Shown here piece by piece: positions 47,644-62,762 of a stretch of 64,000 bases of DNA. The notes under the pieces are model-generated. The model was not told the origin of the DNA. It saw nothing but the letters and a program-made list of their open reading frames with translations, and searched no databases. Location of the stretch: the NCBI GenBank assembly GCA_013399895.1, contig VXBA01002855.1, positions 310,001 through 374,000 on the forward strand. Direction: 5' to 3'. The position numbers were made by a program, and so were the translations under genes. The stretch is from Serilophus lunatus (taxonomy: Eukaryota; Chordata; Aves; Passeriformes; Eurylaimidae). Each line of letters begins with the position of its first letter. The stretch's first letter is position 1.

Positions 47644-50600
47644 ACTAAAAGGAGGGGGTTAGAAAAGTAAACAAGCAATTTTCCCTCTCTTCTCCCACCA
47701 AATCAGATCATTTGAGTCTTCTTGCAAAATACCAGGCAATCCATATGGGTTGCCTAAGTGCCAGTCTTCCATTAATAGAAGTCCTTTCTGTCTGTTAAGG
47801 ACATACGAAACTAAAGAAAGAGTAGATATTTTCACCCTTCTCTTTTCACTGTCCTGCCTCTATAGGCACAATTGCACACCCATCTTATGATATCTAAAAG
47901 GAAGGCTAAACTCAGAAGCCAGATGGAGCTGCATGGCTTTTTTGGATGACCAAACACTTATAACTAGCCCTGAGCACAAATTTTGTAGATGCGGGAGGGA
48001 CAGTCATTTTGACTGCAGATGCAGTACAGTAAATACTATGTTATGGTCTAGCAGTAAAATAACAGGCTATAATCTATTGTCTGTTTCTTCTATGAGAAAA
48101 GAACAATGACTGCACAAAGATGGGACACTGACAGCTCTAAACAGAGAACTGTTTCATACATCCCAAGTGAGCTGCACAACTTGAAAGGAAAAATGCTTGA
48201 GAAACTCTCCTAAGAATATTTTCTCCCTTCTTCTACTACTTTCATAAATGGCAGGTTTGTTTCTGCATAAGCTCATGAAACTCATTGACAATTAACTGCA
48301 AGGCAAAGCTTATTCAAGTAGAGTCACAAACATCAAAAAGCCAAAGGCTAACATACCTATAGTTTCTTATTCATATCCATAATTTAAAAGATTCATCAAC
48401 AGGAAAGCAGCATGTTAGAGTATTTATCCAAAGGAAGTATCTTCAATGGCAAAAATTATTATTTCTACTAGATGGTTCTGAAACAGTAAATTTACATAAT
48501 TTGGATTTCAGCATTGCATTTAAACAGCAGCTATGTTGTATTTCGTAACCTAAAGGATCATCATCAACCTAACTTCAAGTTTCTCTTTGAAGCTCATAAG
48601 CAATTAAGGATCCGTAAAGTTAAAAAGACCTGTTCTGTCTTTACATATACATACTTCAATGAAGCTGTGGTTACATATCTTAACTCAATTTTACAGGGAA
48701 AAAATCCACCCAAAACAGAACAGACTTAAATTGTGACTGACATTTAGAATCAGGTTAGGTTTCTGATGTTGTCTTTATTCAGTGTATAGAAAGCATTCAG
48801 CATAAAGTCTATTAAATTAAAAAACAATCAGTATCCTCCTGAAAGCAATGCAATCTCTTTTGCACTCCTTGGGTGAGTACAGATCGTTTCACATGAAAAA
48901 GATATTTGAAATCTCTCTGCAGTTTTGCAACCCATGGTGTTTCTGCTGCCAGAGTAGTTTATGACCAGGAGAGTAGGACACCTTCAGAGTCCATACAGAA
49001 CAGAAAGCATACGTACCAACAAGACTAACTGGTGAAGACATTAATCATAAGAAATTTACTCAATTCTCTTTGCCAATTTACTCCTTCCCTGTCGTCCTCA
49101 ATTTTGACTTTCAGACCAATCCTTGTAAGCCTCTGAAAGAATTATTGGATAAAGGTGACCTAAACTACAAGTAGAAGTGCTTCATGACAAAATCATCAAA
49201 TCAAATGCAATAGGGCACTTTTACATGGCCATTACTCCCAAAGGTCAAATACATTCTCACCACCACTCCAACTGCAAATCCGTATGCAGACCTAATCTAA
49301 ACAGGAATATTTGTATAAGAAAGATGTTGCTAAGAATCTTCATTATCTTCATAAATCTAACAGATGTTTACCATTTCATTAACATTTTAATGCTAAAGAC
49401 AATTTATGTCAAACACATTGCTTTAAACTACTTGTAAACCTTTGGAATACATAAACTGAAATAAATAAACTGAAACTGAACTTTCCTGAAAATTCATTTA
49501 CTTATTTCAGCTTCCTAATTCTTAGAGAGTATTTTAACTTCTTAACTTCAATTTGAACTCCCACAGCAGGAGTTATCTATGTACTGGTACGCAAGCTGCA
49601 GACAGACTTTGCAAAAGGCACCGATCCTCACTGGTGGAAGATAGACATAAAAAAAATGTTTATTAAAAACCTCCACCTAAGTACACCATAAAAAATGAAT
49701 AATTTTCTCCCCTTTTATCTGATGCCTCCACTGCATCATGCCTCAGATCTATCTTCTTTCCACTACAACTTTTTTTCTTCTGTACATGACAGCTAAAACC
49801 CAATCATTTGCAAGTCACTGTATTTTGTGTCACTGTATTTAGTGTTCAAGCATTCTACACCAGTTCCTAAGATATTTCATAATGGTTAACATTAGTCGTT
49901 TTTCCATTTCAGTATGATCAGGATTTAGAAATGTTCTTATTTCATTTGTTTACTTACAGCCATACATGAGTATTAGAGGATGTCATCTGTTTCTGTTTAT
50001 GACTAAGATAAATTGATAAAAACAAGTTAAGTGGAAGTAAAATAACTCTGAGTTTCTGATCAGCAGGTCTTGATCTTCAAACGCTTAAGGAAATATCTAT
50101 TCTAGAAGTATCTCTTCAATAATACTCAGAGGTGAATATTAACACAATCACCCTTCTTGAGAAAAAAAAAGTTAATAGATACATAATTTTAGTAGAATTT
50201 TTTACTCCACAGAGCAAACATTTCTGTCTTCTAATATGGTGGAATGATAAATAAGACCTATGACACCCATAAGGTTTCCATTTCTATCAAAAGAAGTCAG
50301 AGAAAGGTAAGACCATTACAAGTTTCCCCAAATGGCAAATTAACATAACTCACTATTCACGCCCTTTATTTCTAAAAATAACTTGGAAACAGAAGCCCAC
50401 ATGTATGAGACACGGCACAGCCCCTGTCTCATATAACAGCCAATGGGAAAAATACTAGCAAGCGCTGTGCCCCCTGAGCACCACACAAACTAACACGCTA
50501 TGAATGAGAAATCGACTCCCAAAGGAGCTGCAATGATTATCATTAGAGCTGCTGATATGCATCTTGTAAAACCTGGGGAGTGCCCTCATAAACATTAAGA

Positions 50601-53600
50601 TACCAATGGAGCAGTCAGACCTTCCACTGGCTTATTAGTAAGTTTCAAAAACACAAACTATATACACCCATCTGTGTCTGACAAATAAAAAACAGTTAAA
50701 CACCCAAAAGATGTGGTGGTGTGTTTTTTTCAGAAGCCACAAGTAAAGGCAGCAAGAACTGGTGTAGAAATCATGGCTACTCAACAGCACAGAGGAAGAA
50801 CCCTTCTGTGGAACAGTTATAAAGCAAGGGATAAGAATGTTTTGGTTGAAGTCCAGCCTTTTATAGGAACATATGGATACAAAACAATATGCCAAATATC
50901 CATTTATCCATTTAATACTCCATTTATTTTTTTCAGTAGATATCTCAGCAAACCCAGAGGCATTTGATGCAACTTCACTGCAATATACAAATTATCTATG
51001 TATTGTACAATTTAAGCTCTTCATGATCAAGAATGACTTATCTAAAAAACATGTCAGACTATGAAAATAATTCTCTCCCTACAAATTATTTCCATTATGC
51101 TTGAGCACAAAATCAGTATTCCTATTACTATCCATATAGAAACAAATGTTCTGTGCAGGTGTACTAACAGAATTCCATATTCTCCTTCTGTATAAAATCA
51201 GATACTGTGAAATCAGGTAATTCTGTGTTTCAAATACATGAAGGTTTCCACCAACTAGGTCAACACCAAAAATAAATTGAAATCTGGTGCTGCTGAAATG
51301 AATGGAAGTTCTGGAATTTAATCAATCCAGAAAGTCAGCCATCACTTACTTACCTAATATGGATAATTATACATAATTCATTTACAAACAGAAAAGTAGT
51401 ATGGGCTATATATTACATGTATTTTGCATTAGAATCCTAAAAATAAAAACAGAAAGCCACTTGTACGTCTAAGTAGGAATATCTTCATTAGAGCAGATCC
51501 TTCCTCAGGATCATTCCTGCTGATTTGGAATGACTTTAACTTCCATTTATTGTTAATATTCCTCTGCCTAGCTAATTGTTTTCCATCTCCAATGTCTTAT
51601 GATTGAGGGATGTTTATTTAAAAAAGGCAGAATATAGATCATAAATATTACACATATACTTGATAAGTACGTATTTAACTGGTATCGAAAACTTATGATA
51701 ATATTTTGAATATCATTATTCAAAAGAACTGTTTCAATATTTATTGCCTTAATCTCTACATTTAGTATACCAAAATCATGTACACGAACAAATAACAACG
51801 TCTACCAGGCTGGGGAGTGAGGGGTGGGAAGATTAGAGACGTAACAATAGGAAACTGGAATTGTGGTATTTTTAAGACAAAAAATATTTAAAAAATAATC
51901 ATAAAAAGCTCATTTTCCTTGCAGTTGCACTGCGTTTCTAATAGTTCGTAGTAACAACAGGAATCCCCAGATGTTTTGAATAGAAGATACCAGAACAGAT
52001 GGACTGGGAAGAGAAGTCCAATAATTAGAAATGGAACAGATTATCTTTCATTTTCCTTAAATAACTGTGTTACAATTGCCTGATCATAACATTTGGAAGG
52101 GCCTTGTCCTTCCTGGATTTGCAGAACTTGTGACTCATGCTCCTGTCCCGTTTCTCATCTATCTCTGTTCTTACAGCTGAGAAAGGACTTGCACACCTGC
52201 ACATTGAACAGCCAAGATTTTATAGCAATTGTGCTACACTGCTCTGTGCATTTTTTTTCAGGTTTTTTTATTCCCAAATCAAATGAACTCCAGAAGTATT
52301 CTACTAGTATCAAAGCATGTTTGTTAGCACTGGCTCCTTGTCAAGTCTTAGCAATTAAATAAATTATGGAACATCCTTTGCTATATTTAGAGGAAACATG
52401 CTGGCTGCAGTACAAGGGCAATTAGCTGTTATCTATAGATAGTAAGGAAATATTTTTTTATTAGTTTCTTAAGAGATAATTCGCTAGACTCCTAAAGCAA
52501 CCAAGACTATTTGTCTAGAAAACAGAGTGCCACGTTACAGCTTAACACCATTGAGCTCAGTAAGTTAGATTTTATTAGAATGAAACAGTACCAATTAATA
52601 AATGCAGTACTCCTGCCTGCATTAAGGTCAGCTGGAGCTTTGCAGTCTATTCCTGTTTCTTTTTCTCAGAATCTCCCAGCTGGCTCAATCTTCTCACTCT
52701 GGTCTTCACAGACTGAGTGAGAAGCTCTGTCCCCTGCTCCGTTCTTATCTGCTTCTAGGAAACACTGCTTTGGAGTTCTTTTCACTTTGAAGTTTTCCAA
52801 GAATGACAGAAAAAAATTAGCTACATCTTTTTCAGCTCTCTATTCTCTTGCCATCTGGACTAATGGAGATCTTTCCGAAATCTTTAGGATCCTTTTTCTC
52901 AGTTTATTTAAACCAGCCCACCTCTCACCTTGCCTTTTCCACTCTACCAACACAAAGGCATAGGCATTTGCTTTGCTGCTGTCACCCTTAACTGAAAACA
53001 TGACATCACCTAATGCCTACTGAAGTCACAATCTTGTTGAGAGCAGGGTGCAACTTCTTAACAGACCAGATTTTTCTCTTTAGTGCACATTTTTAGGTGC
53101 TGGGCATCAAGCCTGTGAGTGTCCCAGGATGAAGCACTGCACTCCCTTTCCTCTTGGTTCAGAATTCTGACTTAACAGAAGTTTTCTTACAAACTGAATC
53201 TTCCCTGATTAAAAACAGGAGCCAAAAAAGCCCAATTTACATTACCTTGAAAGTTTCACAATTTTGAGGACGAGACTTAGTTGCAGTTAGCTTTTTAGAG
53301 AGTCTATTATCATTCAGCTGTCATATAAACTGATGTTTCTCGAAATCCAGCTTTCATTCTGAATTTTGAATTCACCACTGAGCTCATCATCTACACCTCA
53401 AGTGAGCCTCAGCACAAACTTTCTTTCAGGAGATACTGAGCTGCTGTTCACTAAAACCAAACAAGTCTGTGACTGGGAATGCTGCTTGGGTGACTGTTTT
53501 ATTATTAGCCAGTCAAAATCATTATGCCTTAACTCTGAAACCTGGGGGATTTCTTCTTTCTCCTTATTCCACTTTACAATGCCAGGCCACTACCTCAGCA

Positions 53601-54968
53601 ATGCTACACACAAAGGTAATAGATGTCTAGACACATATGCACCCCCACAGATATGTCTAATCACTTAACCACATCAGACAATTTCCAGTACTCTTAAAAG
53701 CCATCATAGCTCAGAGAATTTCATGCCTCCTTTGCTTTTTCCACACCATAACCTTCTCTAGAAAATAGTTATCCAAGTCGCTTCTTGTTTTCTTGTGTTG
53801 TTCTTCTATTGGTGTCGCTACTTAAACATCCTTCAAATAAAAGACTGCAACAACAACTAATATAGGTTGTTCAAAGAGGTCTCTTGAAAATACCAGCAAT
53901 GGAAATCCAGATCTCCGCTGAACAAAATCCATTTTTGTTTCAATGACAATTTACAAATTGTTAGAAATTTCAAAAGAAGTTTGAACATTCAGTCCACTAC
54001 TTTTCTATCCCTTTCTTGCTATCTTTTCCATAGCTAGGTACATGTTTTTAAAAGAGCCACTATTTTCCGGTTTGGAAATAAGAAACTATGAGTCAGGGAA
54101 AAATGGGAGATTTAAAAACCTTCAGAATATAGTCCATGTAGCATACATTCTACACTGAATTTAACTGCTCTGCCATGGTACAAGGCATGCAGCATACAAG
54201 TATCTGTCCAAAAGAGATTAAACATGTAAAGGTTTGCTCTACCTGCTGCCCTTAACTAAAGCAACATGAACACCTTAATTGGATATCCTGGAGGATTTCA
54301 ATTTTCTCCTAATCAGATGCCAGACTACATCTCCTTTTCAGAGCTCATGCCCTCTCAACAGCCACTCCAAGGGACAAGTTAGAGCTCTGTTTCTCAAGCT
54401 TTACAAGTTACCAGCGCACTCTGTATTACTGTACCTGGAAACACAAAAAGTGTAGAGACTTCATGCCATGCAAGAAAACAGAAGCCAGACTCAGCACTTC
54501 TCTCAATTAAAAATACAAATAAAGGTACTTTAACCTGTCTGTGAAAAAAGCACAAGAGTTTCCTTTCTGAAGCCATTTAAAAGTGGAACGCAGATACTAC
54601 AAGTTCACCAGTGCCTTACTATATTCAGAAGCTGCATAGGTTTTTGCTATGACATTTCAGCAAACCAAAAGCATAATGAAACACATAACATCTAGTCCCA
54701 TGAAGGCTTCCTACTATTCATCAGTGCCATGATACTTACCTGAGTTCCTAAGCTTATAAGCCACCTCCTCTGCAGCACTTAAACACAGTTTAAGACTCAA
54801 GAGGTAAACAATCCTTTCATTTCAATCTGGTGTTTTCGTGACTTTGGGTGCTATGAGACAGCAGGCAACCAGCAAGCCTGAACAAAACTGGACTGTTGTA
54901 ATTGTGTGCTTAGCTTTAATTATCCTTGAGAAGAGCACACCATGTGTCTGAAATGTGCCCCCTGATTC

Positions 54969-55062
54969 TTAGGGCTATCTTGTGCAGAGCCAGAAGCTGG
55001 ACTTTGATGATCCTTGTGAGTCCCTTCCTATTCAGAATAATCTGTGATTTTGTGATTCTGTG
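54969..55062 (+). mobile_element. CR1 LINE 3' terminal fragment, short
   Basis: TGTGCAGAGCCAGAAGCTGG, ACTTTGATGATCCTTGTGAG, TCCCTTCCTATTCAGAATAA and then TGTGATTTTGTGATTCTGTG form the end of a CR1 of the same general type as the 33.7 kb copy. It retains the terminal ATTCTGTG-type repeats. Confidence 0.8.
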
Positions 55063-55248
55063 AGTGTTTGCAACTTCAGCCCAGAGGGAGAGCAGCCTGC
55101 TATGGACATCATCAGATCAAATATAACCTAAAACACTGATAAATTGTATTTCAGTGGTATTTACCCTGCTATTATTTAGAATTAAACTCAAAAGGGTTAC
55201 TAGCTAGCTAGCTGCTCTAGAGCTGTATTTTAAATAACTTCTGGGGGG

Positions 55249-55275
55249 AAAAAAAAAAAAAAAGAAAGAAAAAAT
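55249..55275. repeat. A-rich tract
   Basis: A run of 15 A after GGGGGG, continuing as GAAAGAAAAAA. Confidence 0.9.
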
Positions 55276-56074
55276 GAAAAGAAATGGTGTATGCTTGAAT
55301 TTTTTGAAGACTTCCTAAAAGGCGACCTCAGAGCACAGGGTTACAGAGCATGGGCTCATGACAGAAGATCAAAATCCATGAATTCCAGCTATCCTGAATC
55401 AAGGTGCAATGCTTTACTTATTCTCAAATTCTGAATTGATGAATAAGAACTTGAAAATACAAAAACTGTAATATATGCTATCAACACTCTATTACACTGG
55501 GAGAATGAAGACAATAGATTTCAAATTAACAGATCTGTTAAAGATAGGCACATTCATTTTGTGGCAAAGATAGCCACATTTATGAAGTTACTGAACATTA
55601 ATTAAACACTTGTATCTGACTAGAAACCTTATTCTGCTTTTGGGTGCAGCAGGGGTTGGCATATGAAAACTCCCGATGCTGTTACGTTTTCAAAGAATGC
55701 ATGAAATGAACTTGGCAATTCTACCCCACATTCTGAAAGCGAGAAGAAAACAAAGGAAAGCAATATGTAACAGAATGTTTCTGTCAAATTAAATTGATAC
55801 TGGACAACAGAGAATTTTTTTAACAAAACATTCAAACCGAATTTTAACAGGATTTCAGCTGGTATAAGCCTTTTTAAAAAAAAGTCACTTATAGTTTCCC
55901 AGAGACAAATTAATATTACTTATGATTTAATAAATTAAATGCAACTAATCAAACACTACACTGAAAAAGATAAATAAATAGAAGGTGAGAGTTGGTGTAA
56001 AAAAAAAGTGCCAAAGCATTTTTAAGAGACATGCCATACAGCCGGCATGTACTTTCCATTACAACACCCTACAC

Positions 56075-56106
56075 CAGGAGCAGTCTGAGTGGCCTTACTG
56101 CTCCTG
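56075..56106. repeat. Perfect inverted repeat, 10-bp GC-rich arms, 12-nt loop
   Basis: CAGGAGCAGT (56075-56084) and ACTGCTCCTG (56097-56106) pair exactly. The stem is too short for a typical microRNA precursor and I see no extension. Confidence 0.9.
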
Positions 56107-59100
56107 ACACTCCCCTTGAGGGAGCGCTGGGAGTCAGACCAGTTGCAAACAAACCAGCACAAGCCAATAAAAGGGACCAGGCTGAGCTGACATCATGGCT
56201 GTGAAACAGAAATTACTAAAACGGAGGCAGCTGAAAAGAAAAAAAAAATTGTGGACAGTGATGCTTCTTATTCTTACCCAGACTCACTTGAACTAGCCGT
56301 CATCTTCCATGCAGCATAGTAGAAAAATTTCATGCCTGCCACACTGTGTTTCTGGTTATATCTCTCAGGACAGTATCTGTTCAAGCTGACAACGTGTTAA
56401 CTGGAATTCACCTTACAAACAGAGCAGTCCTGTCCTGCATTCACAGAATAGTGATTCCTACTTGTGCTGCACTGCACTCACCTCCTGTTCTCCTTTGTAT
56501 ACTTTGGTATAATTCATTTGTCCTATTCTTCAAAGGAAAGATCATCTATTAGTTCTTAAGGTCAGTCTATTAATTCTTCTCTTTTAAAATTACCATGACT
56601 CCATCAGTTCTCTTATTGCTCTGGAACCTCCTCAAGAGTGGCAACAGATCTGATACTTTGATCCATTCAAGTATCCTTGTGTCACATTTGTCAGAGCCAG
56701 CACTTTGAAAATTCTAGGTCATAGAGACATTCTGACCTGTTCTTACAGGCTTTTGTTATTTGTATCAATGACTGTCACATTAACACCATTGATCTTTCCA
56801 ACAAAAAGTAATGCAAAAATGGCACCATGCAACCCAAACGTCTTGTCTTCCTCAGACATTCACAGAGTAGTAATCCACCTTTTTATGTGGTGTTCTCTAA
56901 GCATTGTAAGTGTACTTACAGTAGGATTTCTTAAAGTTTGATGCTTATTTCAGTCTCATTTTATTTTCTAATTTTTTCTTACCGATTCATGCTTCACTTT
57001 CTTTCATCATTCTTAGAAATTTAAACTACTTTCCATCTCCTACCACTTGTGATTGAGTCCATAAGAATTTTATAGTTTAGTCAAATTAACCTTGCCATAC
57101 TTCCTAACTTGCCTCTGCCATGGGAAAGTTTGCAATTGTATTCCTATTAAGGTTTCATTAGAAGAACTTTCAAACCCTTACATAATATGCCTGATTAAGA
57201 AAAAAAAATTACTGGTAAGGGTAGCTTACAGAAAACAATCCACTCAATTCTCTTCTCAAAATTACTTTCGCTACCGTGCAACTAAACAATCAGGTAAAAT
57301 GGCTATAAAAATAATAAAAATAAAAAGCAACTCCCCCTCACTTCTATTAAATGTGTTTCGCACTTTCTTAGAAGTGTAAGATTTTGCTCTAATTTTAAAA
57401 GCAATAATCAATACTTACTATTCAGTATCCTAAATGCTAGTTTGAAGACAAATCTAAGCAGCACACATGTTCCAGCTGGCCTCCTGCAACAGGCAGATGT
57501 GTTTCCCTCACCCTTTCACTTTCTAAATCCCCGATTATACACTATGGTAAATAACTGAGCCCATAATTCTGAGTACTAAGACAGAGGCAATGAACACTTC
57601 ACTTTTGAGTTTGTGGGGTTTTTTGTCCTCTGTTCTGGTGCTGGATTTAAGAGCGTGCTTAAATCTCAATCACTATGCTTTAAATTTATGTTTAAACATT
57701 TTTCTTAATTCTCAAAAGTACCATGCACATTTAACTTTACTTCATACTTAGCAATTGGCAAGATTGAACAGAGGCTTTTCTGACTAAAAAGGCAATGCCC
57801 ATTTTACAGAAAGTATACGGTTTGAAATATGACTTCATATATCTAAAAAATTCAAAACTTAACAATGAGAGTTGAAACAGAATTCAAAGAAAGGGTGTTC
57901 TGGTTTTGTGAAGTGGGAAAACCCAGCAGAGGCGTGCCTTCCTCTCCTTATCGATGTTTCTAGTAACTATAATGACATTCACTGCAACAGGGAGAGCAAA
58001 AGCCTTGAAATATAAGCCAGATTATTGAGGAGAGAATTATTTGTGTAAGATTTTGAAGTCACAGTTAAAGGCATTTGATGAGTATACTTACAGACACAAA
58101 GAAATCTATAGAACATTCCACCTATAACATACCTCTGCTTTTCCCTTTTAATTGCATATATTTGTGAAACCAAGAGAAGCAAGATTGCTTTTGGAAAATT
58201 AAGACCTGGAAATATGACGTGTGATGTACAAAACTTGGGCAAATTATTCTAACTTGGATCTATTGCCCTGGTGCAAATCTGTCATGATCCCTTCTAAATC
58301 CATAGAATCACTAGGATTAGTAGCAGTACAAGTGTGAAATTTGGCTGATTAACTTCAGCAGGAGGAGCTCTGTGTAGAAGCAGCAGCAGCAGCCCAGTCA
58401 GACACTATAGCTAACCTTTCCCAGTGCAAAGCAATAGTAAGAGATGGTACCATGATATTTGTTATCAGTTTCATTCACTTTGATACTACATCAACAGAAA
58501 CTGCTATGTGTTCTTTGTGACTAATAGTTTCCAAACTGCTTCACAGAGAAACCCAGTGAGGACAAGAAATGTACAAACACTGAATGGAAAAAAGCAAACA
58601 ATTATGGCATTACACAGGTTGCAGCATTTGTAGTAGGAGGAACCCAGCAAGCAAGTCACGCAGAATGACTTGTAGTGCAGGGAGAGCATCACAGAGCTTC
58701 TCTATTTATTACCACATATACTGTACAACATATTGCAGCTCTCCCTCCCTTTCTGTGCAGATGTCTGCATTATGACATCTTGCAAAAGTATCTGCTACGG
58801 TAGCAAGCTAAATTTGGCAAGAAAAGGTTGCAAAGGTAGGGATGAAAGAGGACTCAGTTAAAGCTGAGGCTTATATGTTCCTGTGGATACACCAGACATA
58901 GCTTCACATTAAGCATGCATTCTAGAATGAGTTTAAAATATGCCACATATTTCCCCAATAGATACACCCATTCACAGTGAAACCTTATCCCAGAATGCAC
59001 TCACTGCCATATAACCTAAGGATTCTAATCAAAGTCCCTAATTCAGGAGCTGAAGTTCCTTAAGCAGCTGATTAAGTAGGCAGCTCTGAACTTGCATTTT

Positions 59101-59540
59101 GCAATTGCAGTTCAATCACCAACAGAAGGAGCCCACATGTTTTAACACGGTCACCTCTAAGATACAGCTTAAGTGAGCTCCTTCCACCTCCACTGGTGGT
59201 ACCAGAATTTATGTGTCCTTTTTCCGGAACTTTCAACACAGTGGTATGGAAGTATTTGATATAAGAGCCCAGGTGAAACTTCTCCATGGCTATAGTATAT
59301 GCCTGTCAGCACATGAGATGATCAGATAACTGAACTTACCATCAACTTGCTTTCAAACACTTTGATCAGGATTGACCTTAGCTGGTTCCAAAGGAAAAAA
59401 ATTCTTAGGTATTTGAAAAAGTGTAATCAGAGTGGAGAAAATATAAGAATAAGCTCATTTGCCAGTAGTAGAATATCCAGACTAATGAGAAAAATGTAAA
59501 TTATTCTAAATCCACCTCAAAGATGTGACATGTAGTAAAT

Positions 59541-59597
59541 TTGGGGGGTTTGTTTGTTTGGAGTTTTTTTGGGGTTTTGAGGGTTGTTTTTTTTAAT
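59541..59597. repeat. G/T-only low-complexity tract
   Basis: GGGGGG, then TTTGTTTGTTTGG, TTTTTTTGGGG, TTTTGAGGG and a T run. Four G runs are present but the loops are long, so quadruplex formation is doubtful. Confidence 0.8.
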
Positions 59598-62377
59598 TTA
59601 AGGTCCTTTTCACCATAAGTTTTGCAAATCTTAATAATTAATCTTTTTATAATCTTACAGATTTTCGTCAACACAGGAATTCAGGCTTGTACAACTGCTT
59701 TTTCCCAGGATATGAAATTCAAACATCTTCTATTAAAACTTCTGAAAAGTTGCACTGAAAAAAAAAAATAAGTCATGCAAAGTGAAATTTAATCCTCGGA
59801 TGTCTTTGCTACTATAGAAGAACACAAATATATGTCACGTATTTTAAATGCTTTGTGGAATGCACATTTGAATTGAGTACCACGACTGATATCTCGATTA
59901 AAAAAAAAAAAAAAGAAAGATAGGTGTGTGTTTGGACAACACTGTAGCCAGAACAGAAAACAGCCATAAGCTTTCTATTTTTTGTCCCGGATTTAACAGC
60001 ATCGTTTGCAACAAAGAACTCCAGAAGAGCAATCATTCAACATGGGAAAAATAGAGGAAACATTTCTCAAAACAAACTGAGAACTGAAATATTTCTCAAA
60101 ACACATCTCATCCTGTGGCATGAGATTTCACCTGCAGCACAGTATCTAATTCCTGGTATCCATGATGTACAATAGGAAAAATTAACTAAAAATGGGAATA
60201 AGAAGAAATTGAAAGAGCAACTGGATTCCAGTGTGACAAACATTAGAAAACGTCGGTTAACTTTGAGATTGTAAATTTATGTGCCTACAAGAACAGTGGT
60301 TTGGACAAGATAAGCACTGTCCAGTATTTCTATTTCTGTATGTGCAAATTCAAATAAAACAGATGAGAAAATCTGTAAATCAATATAAAGCCACTTGGTC
60401 TTCATATGGTGCGCTAGTTACAGATTGATAAATCCCTCCATCAGACAGTGGTGCAGCATTAAAAAGACTTAGACAAAAACTACACAGAATTAAAATATCT
60501 GGACATCTTGTCTGAAAAACCTTTAGTGCTCTTGGTCATGCAGTGAGAAATGTGAAAAAAAAATATAAGTTGTAAAAATGCTTGATGTGTTTCCAAATAG
60601 TGTTTGAGTTGCAAGAGTAAGGGATTGACCTGCCAGAGTAGCAACTAAGGGGAAGGAGGAAAAATTCCTTTTAATAGAAGCCCAATAACCTGGCCACAGC
60701 ATGAGGGACAATGCACAAATTACCAATGTATCCCTTACATGAAGGAAGAACTTATCAGTCCCTCTCTGTTATATCTTATTGTGTTGAGCAGTAGGTAACT
60801 TTTAACTGGAAAATGATTTACAAATTGAAAAGAGATTGAAGTAAGGCAAGCTCTGGGAAGTCTAGAAAATACAAAAAGTTAAATATGGACACCCAATATG
60901 GAACAATATACAACAAATGTAGAGGCAAGAAGGGGTATGGGTATTTAAAAGACTTCTGAGGTAAAGAATTTTGAAAGGTTTGGAGAATAGAGAGAACTGA
61001 AATAAAAAGATTTGAGAAAAACAGTTCTGAATATCGGGAGAAGCTTCTTGACATTGAGATTATTGTGAGTGATATTTAATGTTCACAGTAGCAGCCTGTT
61101 TTAGTTGTACCAAACTGTGAAAATAATCTCCCAAGAGAATTTGAGATTCAAAACTGCACATGCATTTGTATGCTGCTGTATGTACATGTAGTTCCACACT
61201 GAAAGGGAGAGAACTAGGCGACCAGCAGTAGGTACCATGATTTGCAATAAGGTATTTATGTCAGTGTCAAACTTTTAAAGTACAAGCATGGCCTTGCTTG
61301 ATTTCAAGGAGGCTGTGTCTTTCTGAAAGAGTTTTATCATGAGTTTTGGTCAAGAGATCAGTAAAACAAAATTCATCAGATCCAAACAAAACCACAAACA
61401 TATGCTACAAGCTAATATCAGTGATGTCTCCAGTGCAGTGTATTTTATTTGATCCATTCTACTGCACAGAAGTGGGTCCTTCCTCCACAAAGTTGTCATA
61501 AGCTTAAAATAGTAACATAAAAATAGCACAATATTTCTTTGTATAGGACAGTAAAAGGCTTTAGTTTCAGAAACAAGATCACTTATTTCTGTGTGAAATC
61601 TGCATTTTTATTTTCTGATGGTAGTTGCAGTTTTTTTGCATTTGAAGTGCAGAAAACAATATAAACACTAACAGAATTACTCCAGAATTATGTGCCTATT
61701 CCTTCAGAGAGCTAAAGCAGAAAGACTTTTTATGCTTCTGTCAAATCTGGTTGTTGACAATTGAACAGTTTAGTACTTCTCAATACAGCAGCAGTTGCAA
61801 ATTCTGAGAAAAGAAGGTTGCTAAGATTCCCTCTCACGCTGCAAGTAGAATTTTCCACTTTATACAAATACTATTTTTTTTTCAAAGCAATTTGTACAGA
61901 GTCATGCTACCACTGCACATGAAATGGAAAGTTCCACAGCTGTAATGAAACTGGGAACATTTTTTTTTCAGGGTACACTTTTATTTTCCTGTTAAGGACA
62001 AACATCCATCATAGTCAAGAGAAACGTTGCTTATCTTCACACTAAATGTAAGAGTTACAATTTTATTCCTAAATATCAGTGGTATCTGACTATAAAAGCT
62101 AATTTTCCATAATGCATTCCCAGCAAAGTTCATGATGAAACACCCTGAGCAGCTGCTAGTTGCCATGTCTCTTACACCTCCTGTAAGAATTCACTTGCAT
62201 GCAAAGCACTGTGAGCTGAATCAGCAGAAAGCAGAAAGAGCTTTCATTTAGGGACATTAAGATTTGTGCAAGTTGCCACAAAGCAAGATGTGTATCAAAG
62301 GATTTACACTTTTTCTAGAGTGATGGCAACTTCCAGCCATTATCACTGGATACTTCAAAGCATTTTGGTTAAAAGTC

Positions 62378-62432
62378 GATCACTGAATCACTGAAAGTAA
62401 GGATAGACAATCTGAAGTCATCCAATCTACCT
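62378..62432 (-). mobile_element. CR1 LINE 3' terminal remnant, very short
   Basis: Reverse complement of a CR1 terminus: ATCACTGAATCACTGAAAGT, AAGGATAGACAATCTGAAG and TCATCCAATCTACC parallel the usual AATCACAGAATCAC, GGTTGGAAAAGACC and TCATCCAGTCCAACC. It is only about 55 bases and decayed. Confidence 0.55.
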
Positions 62433-62762
62433 ACATGAAATAGAAAAGAATTCTACCTTAAATCTACACTGTCAGTCAAACACACCACATAATTTGAAAA
62501 TTGCTTTACTATAAATAACACTCAGAAGAGAGGGAAAAGAAGGTAAGTGACAAGCTGATAGAAAAAAAAAGACTGCTCATGGCTCCGTGGACTTTAGTGT
62601 ATTTTCTGTTCATGTATGCATCTCAAAAAAAAAGGCAGCTTTGAATAGATCTACTGTCTAGAAACTACAAAAAGTCATAATAGATGTAATAGTTAAAAGA
62701 AGGGTAAGGAAGATTATGTGATATTTGCAGAGGAAATAGCAAATAATGGTAAGTGTCAAGAT

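Noticed and set aside
56075..56106. MicroRNA precursor
   Set aside because: The exact stem is only 10 bp with no extension, shorter than a Drosha-processed hairpin.
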